From contig FTLJ01001018.1 of the NCBI GenBank assembly GCA_900155495.1, forward strand, positions 1 through 64,000: a stretch of DNA of 64,000 bases, written 5' to 3'. Positions within the stretch are counted from its first letter, which is position 1, and every line of letters begins with the position of its first letter. Positions 1 through 10,556 of the stretch are shown here, piece by piece. The stretch is from Porogramme epimiltina (taxonomy: Eukaryota; Basidiomycota; Agaricomycetes; Polyporales; Polyporaceae). Both the position numbers and the translations under genes were made by a program. The notes under the pieces are model-generated. The model worked only from the letters and a program-made list of their open reading frames with translations, made no database searches and was not told the origin of the DNA.

Positions 1-185
1 ACCCGTCACTTTCTTCTCCGCTGAGACTCCCGCCTCCCGACCCCACTGCCAGCTCGCCGCCTCTGTCTCCCTCCGCCCGCCCCCTCCCATCCGCCCGTTT
101 ACCCGCACGCCGTGGACTTCCCCTGCTTTCCACAACGACGCCTCCAAACGAGCCCTCCGGGTCCTCCTCCAACTCTTGGCATGAA
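1..185 (+). other. Pyrimidine-rich leader upstream of OPT gene
   Basis: C/T-rich sequence without an obvious coding signal, typical of a fungal promoter/5' UTR. It lies just before the first plausible Met of the transporter. The true first exon of that gene could also begin here or left of the window. Confidence 0.4.
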
Positions 186-3100
186 ATGTCTCCAGTTGTC
201 GAGGAGGACACCCGTCCCACACCTCCCTCAATAGCCTCCTTTTCTACTTTTGAACGCGAAAAATCAATCCGTGCGTGCACCCTCCCTCGCGTTCGTTCCC
301 CGCATTTATATCCCCCCCACTCCCGCCCTCTCTCCAAAGGCTCGCGTCCGTACGACGACTCCGAGTCTCTATCTTCCCGCCAAACCCCCGCACCCAGCTT
401 CTTCGACCCAAATTATGACACAGAAATTACATGGATCGGTATGTCCCTCCATATTTTATTCTCGCGCCCACTCGTCCTTCCCACCCCCGCCTAAACTCTC
501 GCCTCTCCAACAGAGGACGACTCTCCTTATCCTGAAGTTCGCTCCGCCGTAGCCAACTTTGACGACCCCAATATGCCTGTAAACACCATCCGTGCCTGGA
601 CCCTCGGCATTCTCTGGGCCATCCTCCTTCCAGGCATCAACGAGTTCTACTACTTCCGATATCCCTCCCTCATGGTCTCCGGCGTATGTACCGCTCTCTC
701 GAAATCACGCGCCGATCACCGAGGCTCACGGAACTTATGTCCACCCCACGCAGATTGTCGCCCAGCTGCTCACCTTTCCGCTTGGCCGCGCCTGGGCCCG
801 ATGGATGCCTCAACTCAAGCTCCTGGGCGTACCCTTGAACCCCGGACTGTTCACAATCAAGGAACATGTACGTAACGTTGGGTCATGCACAAGGTGGCCA
901 CGCTCACCTATCTCTCCAAGGTGCTGATCACCATCATGGCCGGCGTCGGTGCCCAAGCCGCCTACGCGGTACGCCCGGCCCCCTCCCGCACCACTTACGT
1001 TTTACCCTAAGACGATTGCAGACGGAAATCATCGCCGTTCAGCGCGTCTGGTACCACCAGAACTTCAACTTTGCATGTGAGCGCCCCGCCCGCACGTCTC
1101 CACAGTTCTATGTAGCTGACGCGTTCCAGACCAATGGATGTTGGTCATGTCCACACAGGTCAGCTGCGTCGCAAACGTCGCCCGCTGACATGACATATCT
1201 GACGCCCTGTGGGAACTCCCAGCTAATCGGCTTTTCCGTTGGCGGGCTCGCGCGCAGGCTGGTATGACTTCCTTCTCTCCTCCGTCTGGCGCGTCCTTTC
1301 TTCCTGCGACTCACCCGCACGACTCATGTCCTTGTTCAGCTTGTATCCCCGGCCTCGATGAGTGAGTTTGAATTGTCTCAAGTCATGCGCTCTTACCAAT
1401 TCCCCACTCCTAGTCTGGCCAAACACACTCGTTGTTTGCGCCCTCTTCAACACTCTGCACTCGCAGAGTTACGCCGGGTTCGGGGCCAACACGGGACTCT
1501 CCCGTGAACGCTTCTTCACCTACGCCTTCGTCGCTGCTGCCGTATGGTGTAAGTCACGTCATCCATGGAGGTTTATACAGTTCTGCTAAACTCGACCTGC
1601 AGACATTGTGCCAGGCTACCTCTTCCAAGCGTTGAGGTGCGTCATTACCTCTGCTCGGATCTTGCGGGGTACTGAATCAATCAATATCCGCGATACAGCG
1701 TTTTCACGTGGGTAAGTCTTGGGTGCCACATGTATCCTTCCGCATTCGACTGACCGTCCCACAGGCATGCTGGATAGCGCCCAAGAATGTGGTTAGTCTC
1801 TCTTGGCAAACGTTCCGTTCGGCTCCCGCTCATATTCGCTTCGCGCCTTCTAGAAAGTGAACACGTTGTTCGGGTATGATACGGTGCTAGAAGGTCGCAT
1901 TTCGCGGTGACTGATCGTTCGTGGCGCAGGTATCACAGCGGCATGGGCTTCTCCCTCATCTCGTTCGACTGGAACCAAATCGCTTTCATCGGGAGCCCTT
2001 TGGCGACGCCATGTACGTGTCTCGCCTCTCTGTGATGACTCGGCTAACGTGGCCCTTGCGGCGCTTCAGGGTGGGCAGAGGCGAACGTCATCGTGGGGTT
2101 CCTCGTGTTTTACTGTGAGTGAGCTATCTATACATTCGAGTGATGAATACCGATCAGAGGCACACGCAGGGTTCTTCGCGCCCCTTGTATACGTGGGTAG
2201 ACCGGTGATAGTTTCAATTGAACGCTCCTCATGTCTCTTCGCGCATACAGTTCACCAACGTCTGGTATTCTCAATATATGCCGTAAGTGGAGTCTAAAAC
2301 CTTCCTTTTGAAGCCGCTCACCTCCCGTAGTATCTCTGCCCTTGGACCTTTCGACAACCTCGGTAAGGCTTATCGCCAATTGTGCCTGCAGTCCGCGCTC
2401 ACAAGCCCTTCAATGTTATCAGGGAAATCGTATAACCTCTCGAGAATACTCAATCCAGACTCAACGTTCAACGAGCAAGCGTACAAGGAATACAGCCCTC
2501 TCTTCCTCTCGTGAGCACCCTTTCCATTCCCACAGTCTAACATTCTAATGCCGTATGTCCGCAGAGCAACGTTCGCCATCTCGTATGGCTTGGCTTTTGC
2601 GTCAATCACAGCGACGATCGTCCATGCGGTGTTATACTTTCGCAAGCCAATCAGTGTACATCTGCACCGTTCCCTTGCGGAGCAACCAGACGTACACGCG
2701 AAGTTAATGTCCCTGTACCCGCAAGGTATATCCCGCAGTGTCGTAATCCCGGCTATCTTCTAACGGTCCTTAATCCCTAGTTCCCGAATGGTGGTATGCT
2801 GGCATTCTGGGTAAGACGATCCCTTCCCCGAACGAATTCGTCTTCCAACAACCTACTTCGCCCAGTGGTTACCTTTCCTCTAGCTTGCCTTTGCATCAAG
2901 CTTTTCCCAACCCAGATGACCATATGGGCCCTCATCGTCGCCTTACTCATCGCTCTTGTGTATCTTGTCCCCGTCGGTGCGTGTTTTATGCTCCCTGAAG
3001 CCAGCCTGGAGGTAATCCAACACAACAATAGGCATGATCCAGGCGATCACAAATCGTCAAGTAGGACTCAAGTGAGCGTTGCTTCTTCGAACGTCACACT

Positions 3101-4715
3101 TCTTCCATACCGACTTCCCGCACAGCGTTATCACGGAATTGATCATCGGGTATATGCTACCCGGACGGCCAGTGGCTATGATGATGTTTAAGGTAGGATT
3201 CTTCCATGGCTACATAACTGCATCTTACGTTGTGGACTACTAGACATGGGGGTACATCACAATGGCTCAAGGTTAGAGGTTTCGCCCGAGTTATTCTTTG
3301 ACCGTCCGCTGACTGTGCACATTCAGCGATGACGTTCACGTCCGACTTCAAACTTGGCCACTACATGAAGATCCCACCACGACCAATGTTCTGGTCTCAG
3401 ATCATCGCAACCGTCATCGCAGGCACCGTGCAGCTTGGAGTCGAGAACTGGTGAGCACACCTGTTATCGCTACGCCTCCCCATCTGACACTCCTTGCAGG
3501 ATGTTTTCCAACATTCCGTAAGTCCACTGTTTCCCCGCAGCCCATTCATTTGGTTGACATGCCGGGCGCAGACAAATATGTCAGCCGCAGCAGAAGGACA
3601 TGTACGTCACCGACCTTCCTCTCCGCTCCCAATCGCCGTTGTTCATTCCGTTCGCCGTTACAGCGCGGGCTTCACCTGCCCAAATACAGAGGTGCGGACG
3701 CCGCCGCCGCCCAACCCCGTACCCTTGAGCCCTGACTGACGTGTCCCCTCTAGGTTTTTGCAACAGCCTCCGTTGTGGTCAGTGTTCTTTTTCTGCCGCC
3801 CCCCGCGACTTCCATGCTGATCCCTTCTCCCAGTTCGGCGTCATCGGACCCACGCTCCAGTTCTCGAAGAACCAGATGTACTAGTGAGTGCACCCTCTGT
3901 GAGACCCTTGTGACGCGCTCTGACGATTCCGCAGCCGTGGGTCTATTTCCTCCGGGAAGGTTTGTATTGCCGTTGCCGCTAACTCTGCTTCCGCGTAGCG
4001 CTGTTGTTTTTCTTCATCATTGGCGCGCTGTGCCCTTTGATCGTCTGGCTGTTGACCAAGAAATATCCCGACTCGTGGCTGAATTATGTCAAGTATGTCT
4101 CTTTTTCGTTTCCCCGCCTTTCTGCCGCTCATTGTTGTCAACTTCCGCTAGCTTTCCGTGAGCATTTCCTGCTTGACCAGGTTTACTTCTTCCCTGACAT
4201 CCGATCCGAAGTGTTATGTTCACTGGCGTCGGCCTCATTCCACCTGCGAGCGCCGTGAACTACATCCCTTGGGTAATCATCGGCTTCCTGTCGCAGTATG
4301 TGCTCCGTAGACGATATTTTCCCTTCTGGGCTAAGTATAATTGTATGTATTCCATCTATTTTGTCCTCCGAAATTACCCTGACGCGCTTGTAGATGTACT
4401 GTCGGCGGCATTGGATGCGGGTACCGCTGTGTCGACCCTCTTGGTTTATTTCATGTGAGTTATCTATCGACGAGTGGCTTTCGTATCACTCATCGTGTAC
4501 TTCATCAGGCTCCAGTATCCCAGGAATGGGGAGATTGGAAGCACCACGATCCAGCAGTGGTGGGGGAACACTGTTTTCAAAGATACCGCGGATTGGCATG
4601 GCACGCCACTAAGGGCGCCGCCACCAGGGGAAACTTTTGGGTAAATCATCTTATTCCCATCCTCTTCACGCGCGTCTCAGTGCTGACACGTACGCGCAGA
4701 CCCCGGAACTGGTAG
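186..4715 (+). CDS. Oligopeptide transporter (OPT family)
   Basis: Proton-coupled plasma-membrane importer of small peptides (OPT family; role known from the family). The protein is spread over about twenty small exons. Recognisable segments in order are DPNYDTEITWI, DDPNMPVNTIRAWTLGILWA, LLPGINEFYYFRYPS, VGAQAAYATEIIAVQRVWY, GYHSGMGFSLISFDWNQIAF, SMLSGKSYNLSRILN, ELIIGYMLPGRPVAMMMFK, TFTSDFKLGHYMKIPPRPMF and NQMYY. The C-terminus, GETFGPRNW, is reached by splicing a GTAAAT intron into the last exon, which fixes the stop at 4713-4715. Many hydrophobic segments fit the 12-16 membrane spans usual in OPT proteins. The start at 186 is the first in-frame Met before the DPNYDTEITWI block, but the N-terminus is disordered and the start is uncertain. 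The gene converges on YIF1, with 186 bp between the stops. Confidence 0.9.
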
Positions 4716-4901
4716 CATATGCTTGTTGTATTATTAGATGTACTTGTTGCTTTCATCTGCTGTCGAACTTGCTGCTTAGGACATGGCGTCATCCGCCTGA
4801 CGTCTCTAAAACCCGCACGCGCGTTGGATCCTTTTCCGAGAGCTGTCCATTTCCCAATGAAGTCTGAGCGCGGACAATAGTTGTCCGACGACAGTGCCTA
4901 G

Positions 4902-6203
4902 CTACACACGCACGAGCAAGCCCATGTACAGTACTTGAGAGACGGCGACCAGGAAGAGGAATGTGATGCGTCGTGACCGCTGCGATGGGTTCACCGCTCC
5001 TGCAGTGGCAGATGCATCTGGAAGGACCATCGAGCGTAACGACCGGAGCTGTGTCGTGTGTGTGAGTACAGCGACGTGGCGAGAGTATCTCACTGTCTGA
5101 ATGACGTACCAGGAAGAACGCGGTCGAGAGGAAGGTGTAGACGAAGACGAGAAGGTAGAGGCTATTGCCGAAACCGAGCAGTGCAGCCACAAGAGTTACA
5201 ATGACACTGACACAGACATCATTCAGAGGTAGTTCGAAGGATACGCAAAAAGTACGCCACGTACCCAACGAACTTATATCCTCCGTAAGCGAGAAGATCC
5301 AAGAATTGGCTTGAAAGCCCGCCCTGGAAAGAGGATCAGTAGGCAAAGATGACATTGGCTCAGAAGGAAAACGTACTGGGATATTAAGCAGGTAGCACCC
5401 CGACTTGACAAAACAAAAGTCGAAAAGGACGACCGCCAGGGCTTTTGATGCAGTGATGCCGAGTATCTCGGGATGGAAGCGAGAATTGAGGCCGGAGTGA
5501 AGAGCGGCAAGGAGAATGTACGTCACAAACGCCATAACTTTGAAAGAGGCGTCAAGCGGAGGTCGTGCGGAGAGACGGGGAATACTCACGGGGAATATAC
5601 AAGTCGGGCGAGTTGATGTCTTCTCGAGGTGGTGACCACTCGGACTGGCCGTTCTCAAGTCGACGGACGCGACGCGACCAGGGCCTATGCCGCCACGGGA
5701 AGAGGAGAATCTGGAGCTTCTTGATTACATAGGAATTGGAAACGTTAAAGTGATGCTTGAGCATGGATATTGGGATGAACCCTCCAAGCTAAAGAGAACG
5801 ATGAGGGACGGAGCAGAAGAGTCGCAGAGATGGGACGCACATTCTTCTGGACGTACTCCTGACCTGCTGCGACGGCCGTCTGGCCCAACTGCATGCCGAG
5901 GGCAGCAGTGGCATTGTCGAAGCCCCACGCAGAGAAGTCTACGGGTGCTCCGGGATTCTGGGGGTGGGGCTGGTGAGGCTGATGATACATATTTCCGCTG
6001 GTGCCGTATGACGCTGACAGGTGGGATGCGGGTTCGACATTCGGGGGAGGCTGGGCGTAGTTGGGACCCGAAGGGGAACTGGCATACCGCTGGTAGCCTT
6101 GGGGAGACATGGGTGTGGACGGGGGCTCGGGGATGTAGGCGGGGTGGGTCGGGACAGGGTGCTGAAGGGGAGGAGGGCTGCTGTTGTTGGTGTAGTACGA
6201 CAT
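4902..6203 (-). CDS. YIF1: YIF1-family Golgi/ER traffic protein
   Basis: Multi-pass membrane protein that works with YIP1 and Rab GTPases in ER-to-Golgi COPII vesicle traffic (known for YIF1/Hrf1). Exon 1 starts at ATG 6203 and encodes a Pro/Gln/Tyr-rich cytosolic N-terminus (MSYYTNNSSPPPL). The family signature follows: FDNATAALGMQLGQTAVAAG, then YVQKN. Later exons give HFNVSNSYVIKKLQILLFPW and then hydrophobic segments VMAFVTYILLAALHSG, ALAVVLFDFCFVKSGCYLL, VIVTLVAALLGFGNSLYLLV, FVYTFLSTAFFLVR and ITFLFLVAVSQVLYMGLLVRV. The stop is at 4902. Length and architecture fit YIF1. About seven exons are spread over four ORF frames. It is divergent from the C9-methyltransferase across 277 bp. Confidence 0.9.
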
Positions 6204-6480
6204 GGCGGCGGACGGGGAAGACGACGAAGAGGGCGCGGACGGCGTGGAGGACGAGTAGGACGGCGGCGAGGGCGGCGGGACCAGCGCGCGAGGCAGAGGA
6301 CGTGGAGATCACGTGCGGGCGTGATGCGCAGGGGCCAAACAGAGACACACAGCGCGAGGCGCGTAGACGCCCATGCGCTGGAGGATTTAGCAGGTCCGAG
6401 TCGTGATTTAGGCGAATCCGAGTCTGCTCCTGCCACGACACCTCCCCCGTCTCATCCCCAGACGGCCGTGTCGCGCAGCC
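6204..6480. promoter_or_regulatory. Divergent promoter, YIF1 / C9-methyltransferase
   Basis: A 277-bp gap between two divergent ATGs. It contains an E-box-like ATCACGTG near 6308-6315. No clear TATA box was seen. The shared-promoter role is inferred from the geometry only. Confidence 0.4.
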
Positions 6481-8282
6481 ATGTCGTCCTACTCTGTCCA
6501 GGTCACAACCACCCCCGCAATCAAAAACGCGCCCCTCATCGGCCTCGCAGAGGGCAACGGCTACTTCTCCAATGCCCACCTCGCCGCCCTCGTCCTCGGC
6601 GTTCCATGGCTTGTCAAGCGCACCCTCCCCGTCGTCTCCTACGGCGGCACCAAGACCTACATCTTCCTCGTCGTCCTCCTCGGCGTTCCGGTTGCTGTCG
6701 CGTACTGGACTGCCATGAGCATCTACGGTCCCCGCAAGAACCAGAAGGTCCAGCTCCCCGGCCGCAGCATCGAGGAGTACATCACCATCAAGGATCCCGA
6801 GCTCAAGGCCAAGTACTTCGGCAAGGAGAAGATCCCCATGCAGATCTTCCACGACGCCTTCTTCGACGACAAGGTTGACTTCAACGGTCCGTCCCTCTAC
6901 TCCTCTACTCATTCAACTCATGTGCTTATTCAAATTCAATCGTCACCTCCACAGGTGATGTACTCGACATCCTGGAGTCCCGCCACGACTGGGCAAAAAT
7001 GGTCATGACCCCTGAGCTTTTCAAGTACCTCTTCACCCAAATGCTTCCCGAGGTCATCATGCACTCCAAGAGCCAGGACGAGGAGCAGGTCCGCGACCAC
7101 TACGACCGTACGTCACGCGTCTTCACGCGTCTTTTCGTGTCTCTCATCTTGTTTTGTGTCCTGCAGGAGGCGATGACTTCTACGAATGGTTTGTGCCTGA
7201 TCTCCGTGACACGTCGACCTGTCAATGCTGACGCTCCATTACAGGTTCCTCGGCCCCCGCATGATCTACACTTCCGGCGTCGTTCGCGACTTGACTGTTG
7301 AGGAATCTCTTGAGCAGCTTCAGGACAACAAGCTCACCCTCGTCTGTGAGAAGGTTCGTGGCACTTGTTCTTCCCAGTGTCCGTTGACTCAACTAAAGGG
7401 CACCTCTTAGCTTAACCTCAAGCCTGAGGACCGTCTCCTTGATGTCGGCTGCGGCTGGGGTACCCTTTGTGCCTTCGCCCACAAGAACTACGGCTGTGAA
7501 GTTACCGGTATCACCCTCGGCAAGAACCAGACCCGGTTCGGTAACACGCGTATTGCCAACAACGGCGGCGACGCCTCCCGCGCCCGTATCCTTTGCCTCG
7601 ACTACCGTGATATCCCCGGTGGCCGCGCTGCGTACTCCAAGATTGTCTCCCTCGAGATGGCTGAGCACGTCGGTATTCGCCGCTACGGTGCATTCCTCCG
7701 CCAGATGTACGACCTCCTCGAGGACGACGGCATCTTTGTGCTTCAGGTCGCTGGCATCCGTCCCCCATGGCAATATGAGGATCTCATCTGGGGCCTCTTC
7801 ATGAACAAATACATCTTCCCCGGTGCGGATGCGTCCTGCTCTCTCGGTTGGGTCGTCTCCCAGGTCGAGGCTGCCGGATTCGAGGTCAAGAACATCGACG
7901 TCCTCGGCGTTCACTACTCCGCAACGATTTGGCGCTGGTACAAGAACTGGATCAGTAACAAGGACAAGGTCATCGAGACGTATGGCGAGCGCTGGTACCG
8001 CATTTGGGTGTTCTTCCTTGCGTACTCGACTATCATCTCCCGGTGCGTTTTCTCTTTATCACTTCAGATTTTGCTTGCTGACGTTTTCTATAGTCAGGGC
8101 AGCGCGTCTGTCTTCCAGCTTACCCTTCACAAGAACCTTAACGCTTTCCCGCGTATCCTCGGCGTCACCAGCCACAACTCTATCCACGTTCACCCTGACC
8201 GTGAGATCCTGTATGTCCCCTCCCTCGTCCAATCAGTCTGTTCATATGCTTATAAATACCTCTTCTCAGCCCTGTCGACTAA
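6481..8282 (+). CDS. Sphingolipid C9-methyltransferase
   Basis: SAM-dependent enzyme that adds the C9 methyl group to the sphingoid base of fungal glucosylceramide (family knowledge). It acts at the ER/Golgi membrane. The N-terminus has two hydrophobic segments (AALVLGVPWLVKRTLPVVSY and IFLVVLLGVPVAVAYWTAM). The cyclopropane-fatty-acid-synthase-like methyltransferase fold follows: DHYDRGDDFYEWFLGPRMIY, DRLLDVGCGWGTLCAFAHKN (SAM-binding glycine loop), EVTGITLGKNQ, SKIVSLEMAEHVG and DDGIFVLQVAGIRPPWQYED. The start at 6481 gives the expected N-terminus. The last intron (GTATGT...CAG, about 8212-8267) leads to a short exon ending LPVD, with the stop at 8280-8282. Codons are strongly C-ending, suggesting good expression. 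Many basidiomycetes carry two copies; only one is seen here. Confidence 0.93.
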
Positions 8283-8797
8283 GCAGCGTGCTGAGTGCGC
8301 TATAGGATACCCCAGAGGTTGTGGAAGCAGCGGGAGGATGTGGCCCGGTGCCAGCGCGCGCAACGAGTTATGTTACGAACAGCTGACGAGTCACGAAAGT
8401 TATCATACGAAGCTACTCCACCTAGTGACGATGTATTTACCATGGTTAATAGGCTGGATTAACATCCATAGAGCACATACATACCTCCCAGGGACCGACA
8501 GGTCTTGACAGCTTTGTTGCATACCATAAGAGCCCTCTGGCGTTGATTATCATGGGTATTTTCATTTCGACATAGGGCAAGTGCATATAGTGAGAAGAAA
8601 GCATGTAGCATAGTACAAGTACATGACGCCGGAGATACAAGTTCTTACCTAGACTCAGACGATCGAGATTTACTGGGTTTGAGAAGTTCTACCGAGCCAT
8701 GGTGGTTAGTAGTTACTTGCGCCCACTGATCTGCGGTTAAGCCGATGGCTCGATGTTCTGATCGGTATGGACCCTCAACAAGGATACGTGCTCGTGT
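8283..8797. other. Intergenic region, convergent 3' ends
   Basis: AT-richer sequence between two convergent genes. No coding frame, repeat or RNA gene could be supported. It probably holds both 3' UTRs. Confidence 0.4.
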
Positions 8798-10343
8798 TTA
8801 TTGTGGTCTAGAGCTGCCACTGGCTTGCTGCCACCTTGGTGTTTCGTTCCACCGGGCTGGCCTGAGCGTGACTGAAGGCTCAGCGGCCCGAGTCTTTTTT
8901 GTCTTGGGCTTCCTATGGGTCTTTCGCACTGGGCTTGGCTTCTCCTGAGCCTGGGCCTGGGCCTGAGCTTGAGCCTGAGCTAGGGCCAGCACCGAGGCCT
9001 GAGCGAGAACAGGAGCGTGGACCGGAGCCTGGGCTACCGCTGTGGCGGATTTTCTGCTCCACGGGCTAGAGTCGTAGATTCGTGGGGTAAATGATGGGAT
9101 GAGACACAACCCAAGCGGCGCCACTCACATCAGAGGGACTTCGTTCTCCTTCTCGTCCTCGTCCGAGTCATCGCCGAAGTCAAATGGATCGTACTCGTCT
9201 CCACCGGGCTCCATGGTGGACGCGATGCCAAATACTGCCTTAGCCCTATTCCACGCATCGATCGTGTCTGCATCGTGAGGCTCGTTCGGCCTGTGCCATA
9301 GTCATACGGGTGGTCAACCCTCACGACGGCACAACGATAGGAAGAAAACTGCCTACAACATCATGCCCCCCAACATCCCGTGTTCCTCTTCGTCTTCTGC
9401 ATTGCCCGCGAAAACGCTGCCGAGGCCCTGCGTGTCGGAGTCCCCGTCCTTGGCTTTCTTGGCTGCTTTTCTCTCGGCTTTTATCTGGTCCTCTAGAACG
9501 GTCAAGAGGTCCTCAGAAATAGTAGCCAATCGAGTAAGATACTGTCGCATGATTCTAGATGGTGGGGCTGAAGGGTAAGAGGGTTACAAAATATCCTCGG
9601 CAAGAGCGCGCTCTTTTAACCTCGTAGGGTAGGTGGTCAGGTAGAGCTTTGACGCGAGCGTGACAGGGGGCGGTTGCTCCGCCCGTGTGAATCTGAAGGG
9701 TGTCCATTGTAGTCTTACGCACTACAAAGAAAAGAGCATACAATCAATTAATTGCCAGCAAGTACAAACAATTATGTGCTCACTCTCTCACCAGTGGTCA
9801 AAGTGTCTGCTCTCGTGATCAGTCTTCAATTTGCATTTATGATTGGGCACGTATAACGAAAAGCTCATCTCATTTTTGGCTGGAATCGCTTTGGAAGGGT
9901 CGGTACATCATGGACTGATGGCCAACTGCCGTCAACCAAGGCTTCGCGACCCAACCCACCTCAACACACGCCATTACGCTCGCTTGTCTTGCCACCTCTA
10001 CAGAGCGAGATACCACAACCGCGTCTTTTCAAGCAGATGCATGTAGCCCATTGGAAGGTCCACTGTGAATACACGTTACTGTGAGTACTACAGCATCAGA
10101 TTGTTACTTAGCGAGATATACCTGTTATCGAAAACGAGACCTCTTGCGTTGTTGAAGTCTTCATGTGAATATAGGTCGATGATGGCTTCGACAACGTCTT
10201 CAAACTCCTTCTCTGGTATGATACTAGGATGCCATTAGCCAGAAAGTTACTCGAATGAGAACTAGTGCAACGCACCGTGACCCTTCGTTGGCCAGGCCTT
10301 GGGCAATTTCGGCAGCTGCAACGTCCCGAGTAGTAGAGAACAT
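8798..10343 (-). CDS. Unrecognised multi-exon protein, rebuilt by splicing
   Basis: I do not recognise the family. No single frame is long, but short GT-AG introns join exons into one protein. Exon 1 (10276-10343) starts MFSTTRDVAAAEIAQ. Exon 2 (10108-10223) gives IIPEKEFEDVVEAIIDLYSH and NNARGLVFDNRYISL. A 45-nt intron (10063-10107) joins it in phase to MDLPMGYMHLLEKTRLWYL. Later exons give WTPFRFTRAEQPPP, LYLTTYPTRLKERALAEDIL and, after a 33-nt intron, MRQYLTRLATISEDLLTVLE. Then come a basic Lys/Ala helix, an acidic DFGDDSDEDEKENEVPL stretch and a low-complexity (Ala-Gln)n tail with Lys/Arg clusters. A TATATAAG box lies about 50 bp upstream of the ATG. The middle is helical and charged and the C-terminus disordered, which would suit a nuclear scaffold, but this is a guess. 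The intron between exons 3 and 4 (near 9720-10000) is the weakest join. Confidence 0.6.
8949..8985 (-). repeat. Imperfect GCCTGG/GCTTGA hexamer repeat (Ala-Gln codons)
   Basis: On the minus strand the tract reads as alternating Ala and Gln codons (AQAQAQAQAQAQ) inside the tail of the unrecognised gene. Such hexamer runs change length by replication slippage. Confidence 0.7.
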
Positions 10344-10394
10344 GAGCCCAGAGATGAATAGGATGCGGCCTCCCAGTTAGGCCCCCACAAGAAG

Positions 10395-10402
10395 CTTATA
10401 TA
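10395..10402 (-). promoter_or_regulatory. TATA box of the unrecognised 8.8-10.3 kb gene
   Basis: TATATAAG on the minus strand, about 52 bp upstream of the proposed ATG at 10343. It supports that start. The gap to the stop of UTP7 (10557) is only about 214 bp, so this would be a compact tandem promoter. Confidence 0.45.
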
Positions 10403-10556
10403 CGCCATACCGTACCACAGCGGAAGTGCGGCCATCAAGCTGACCACATAAGAAGTGCACTGCACACAGCCTAGATTGCAACGAGCACAGAAGCAGCGGT
10501 GATAACATAGGAATAGGCCAAAGTACACAACGTGGGCACCATAAACTAACCTAACT

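Noticed and set aside
5725..6912. 395-codon minus-strand frame across the YIF1/C9-methyltransferase boundary
   Set aside because: It overlaps two clearly coding genes in the wrong frame, including antisense to the methyltransferase exon, and shows no domain.
10029..10070. A short alternative C-terminus (GPSNGLHASA, stop at 10029) for the 8.8-10.3 kb gene
   Set aside because: Using the downstream donor GTAACA instead keeps the frame open into a much longer, protein-like sequence.
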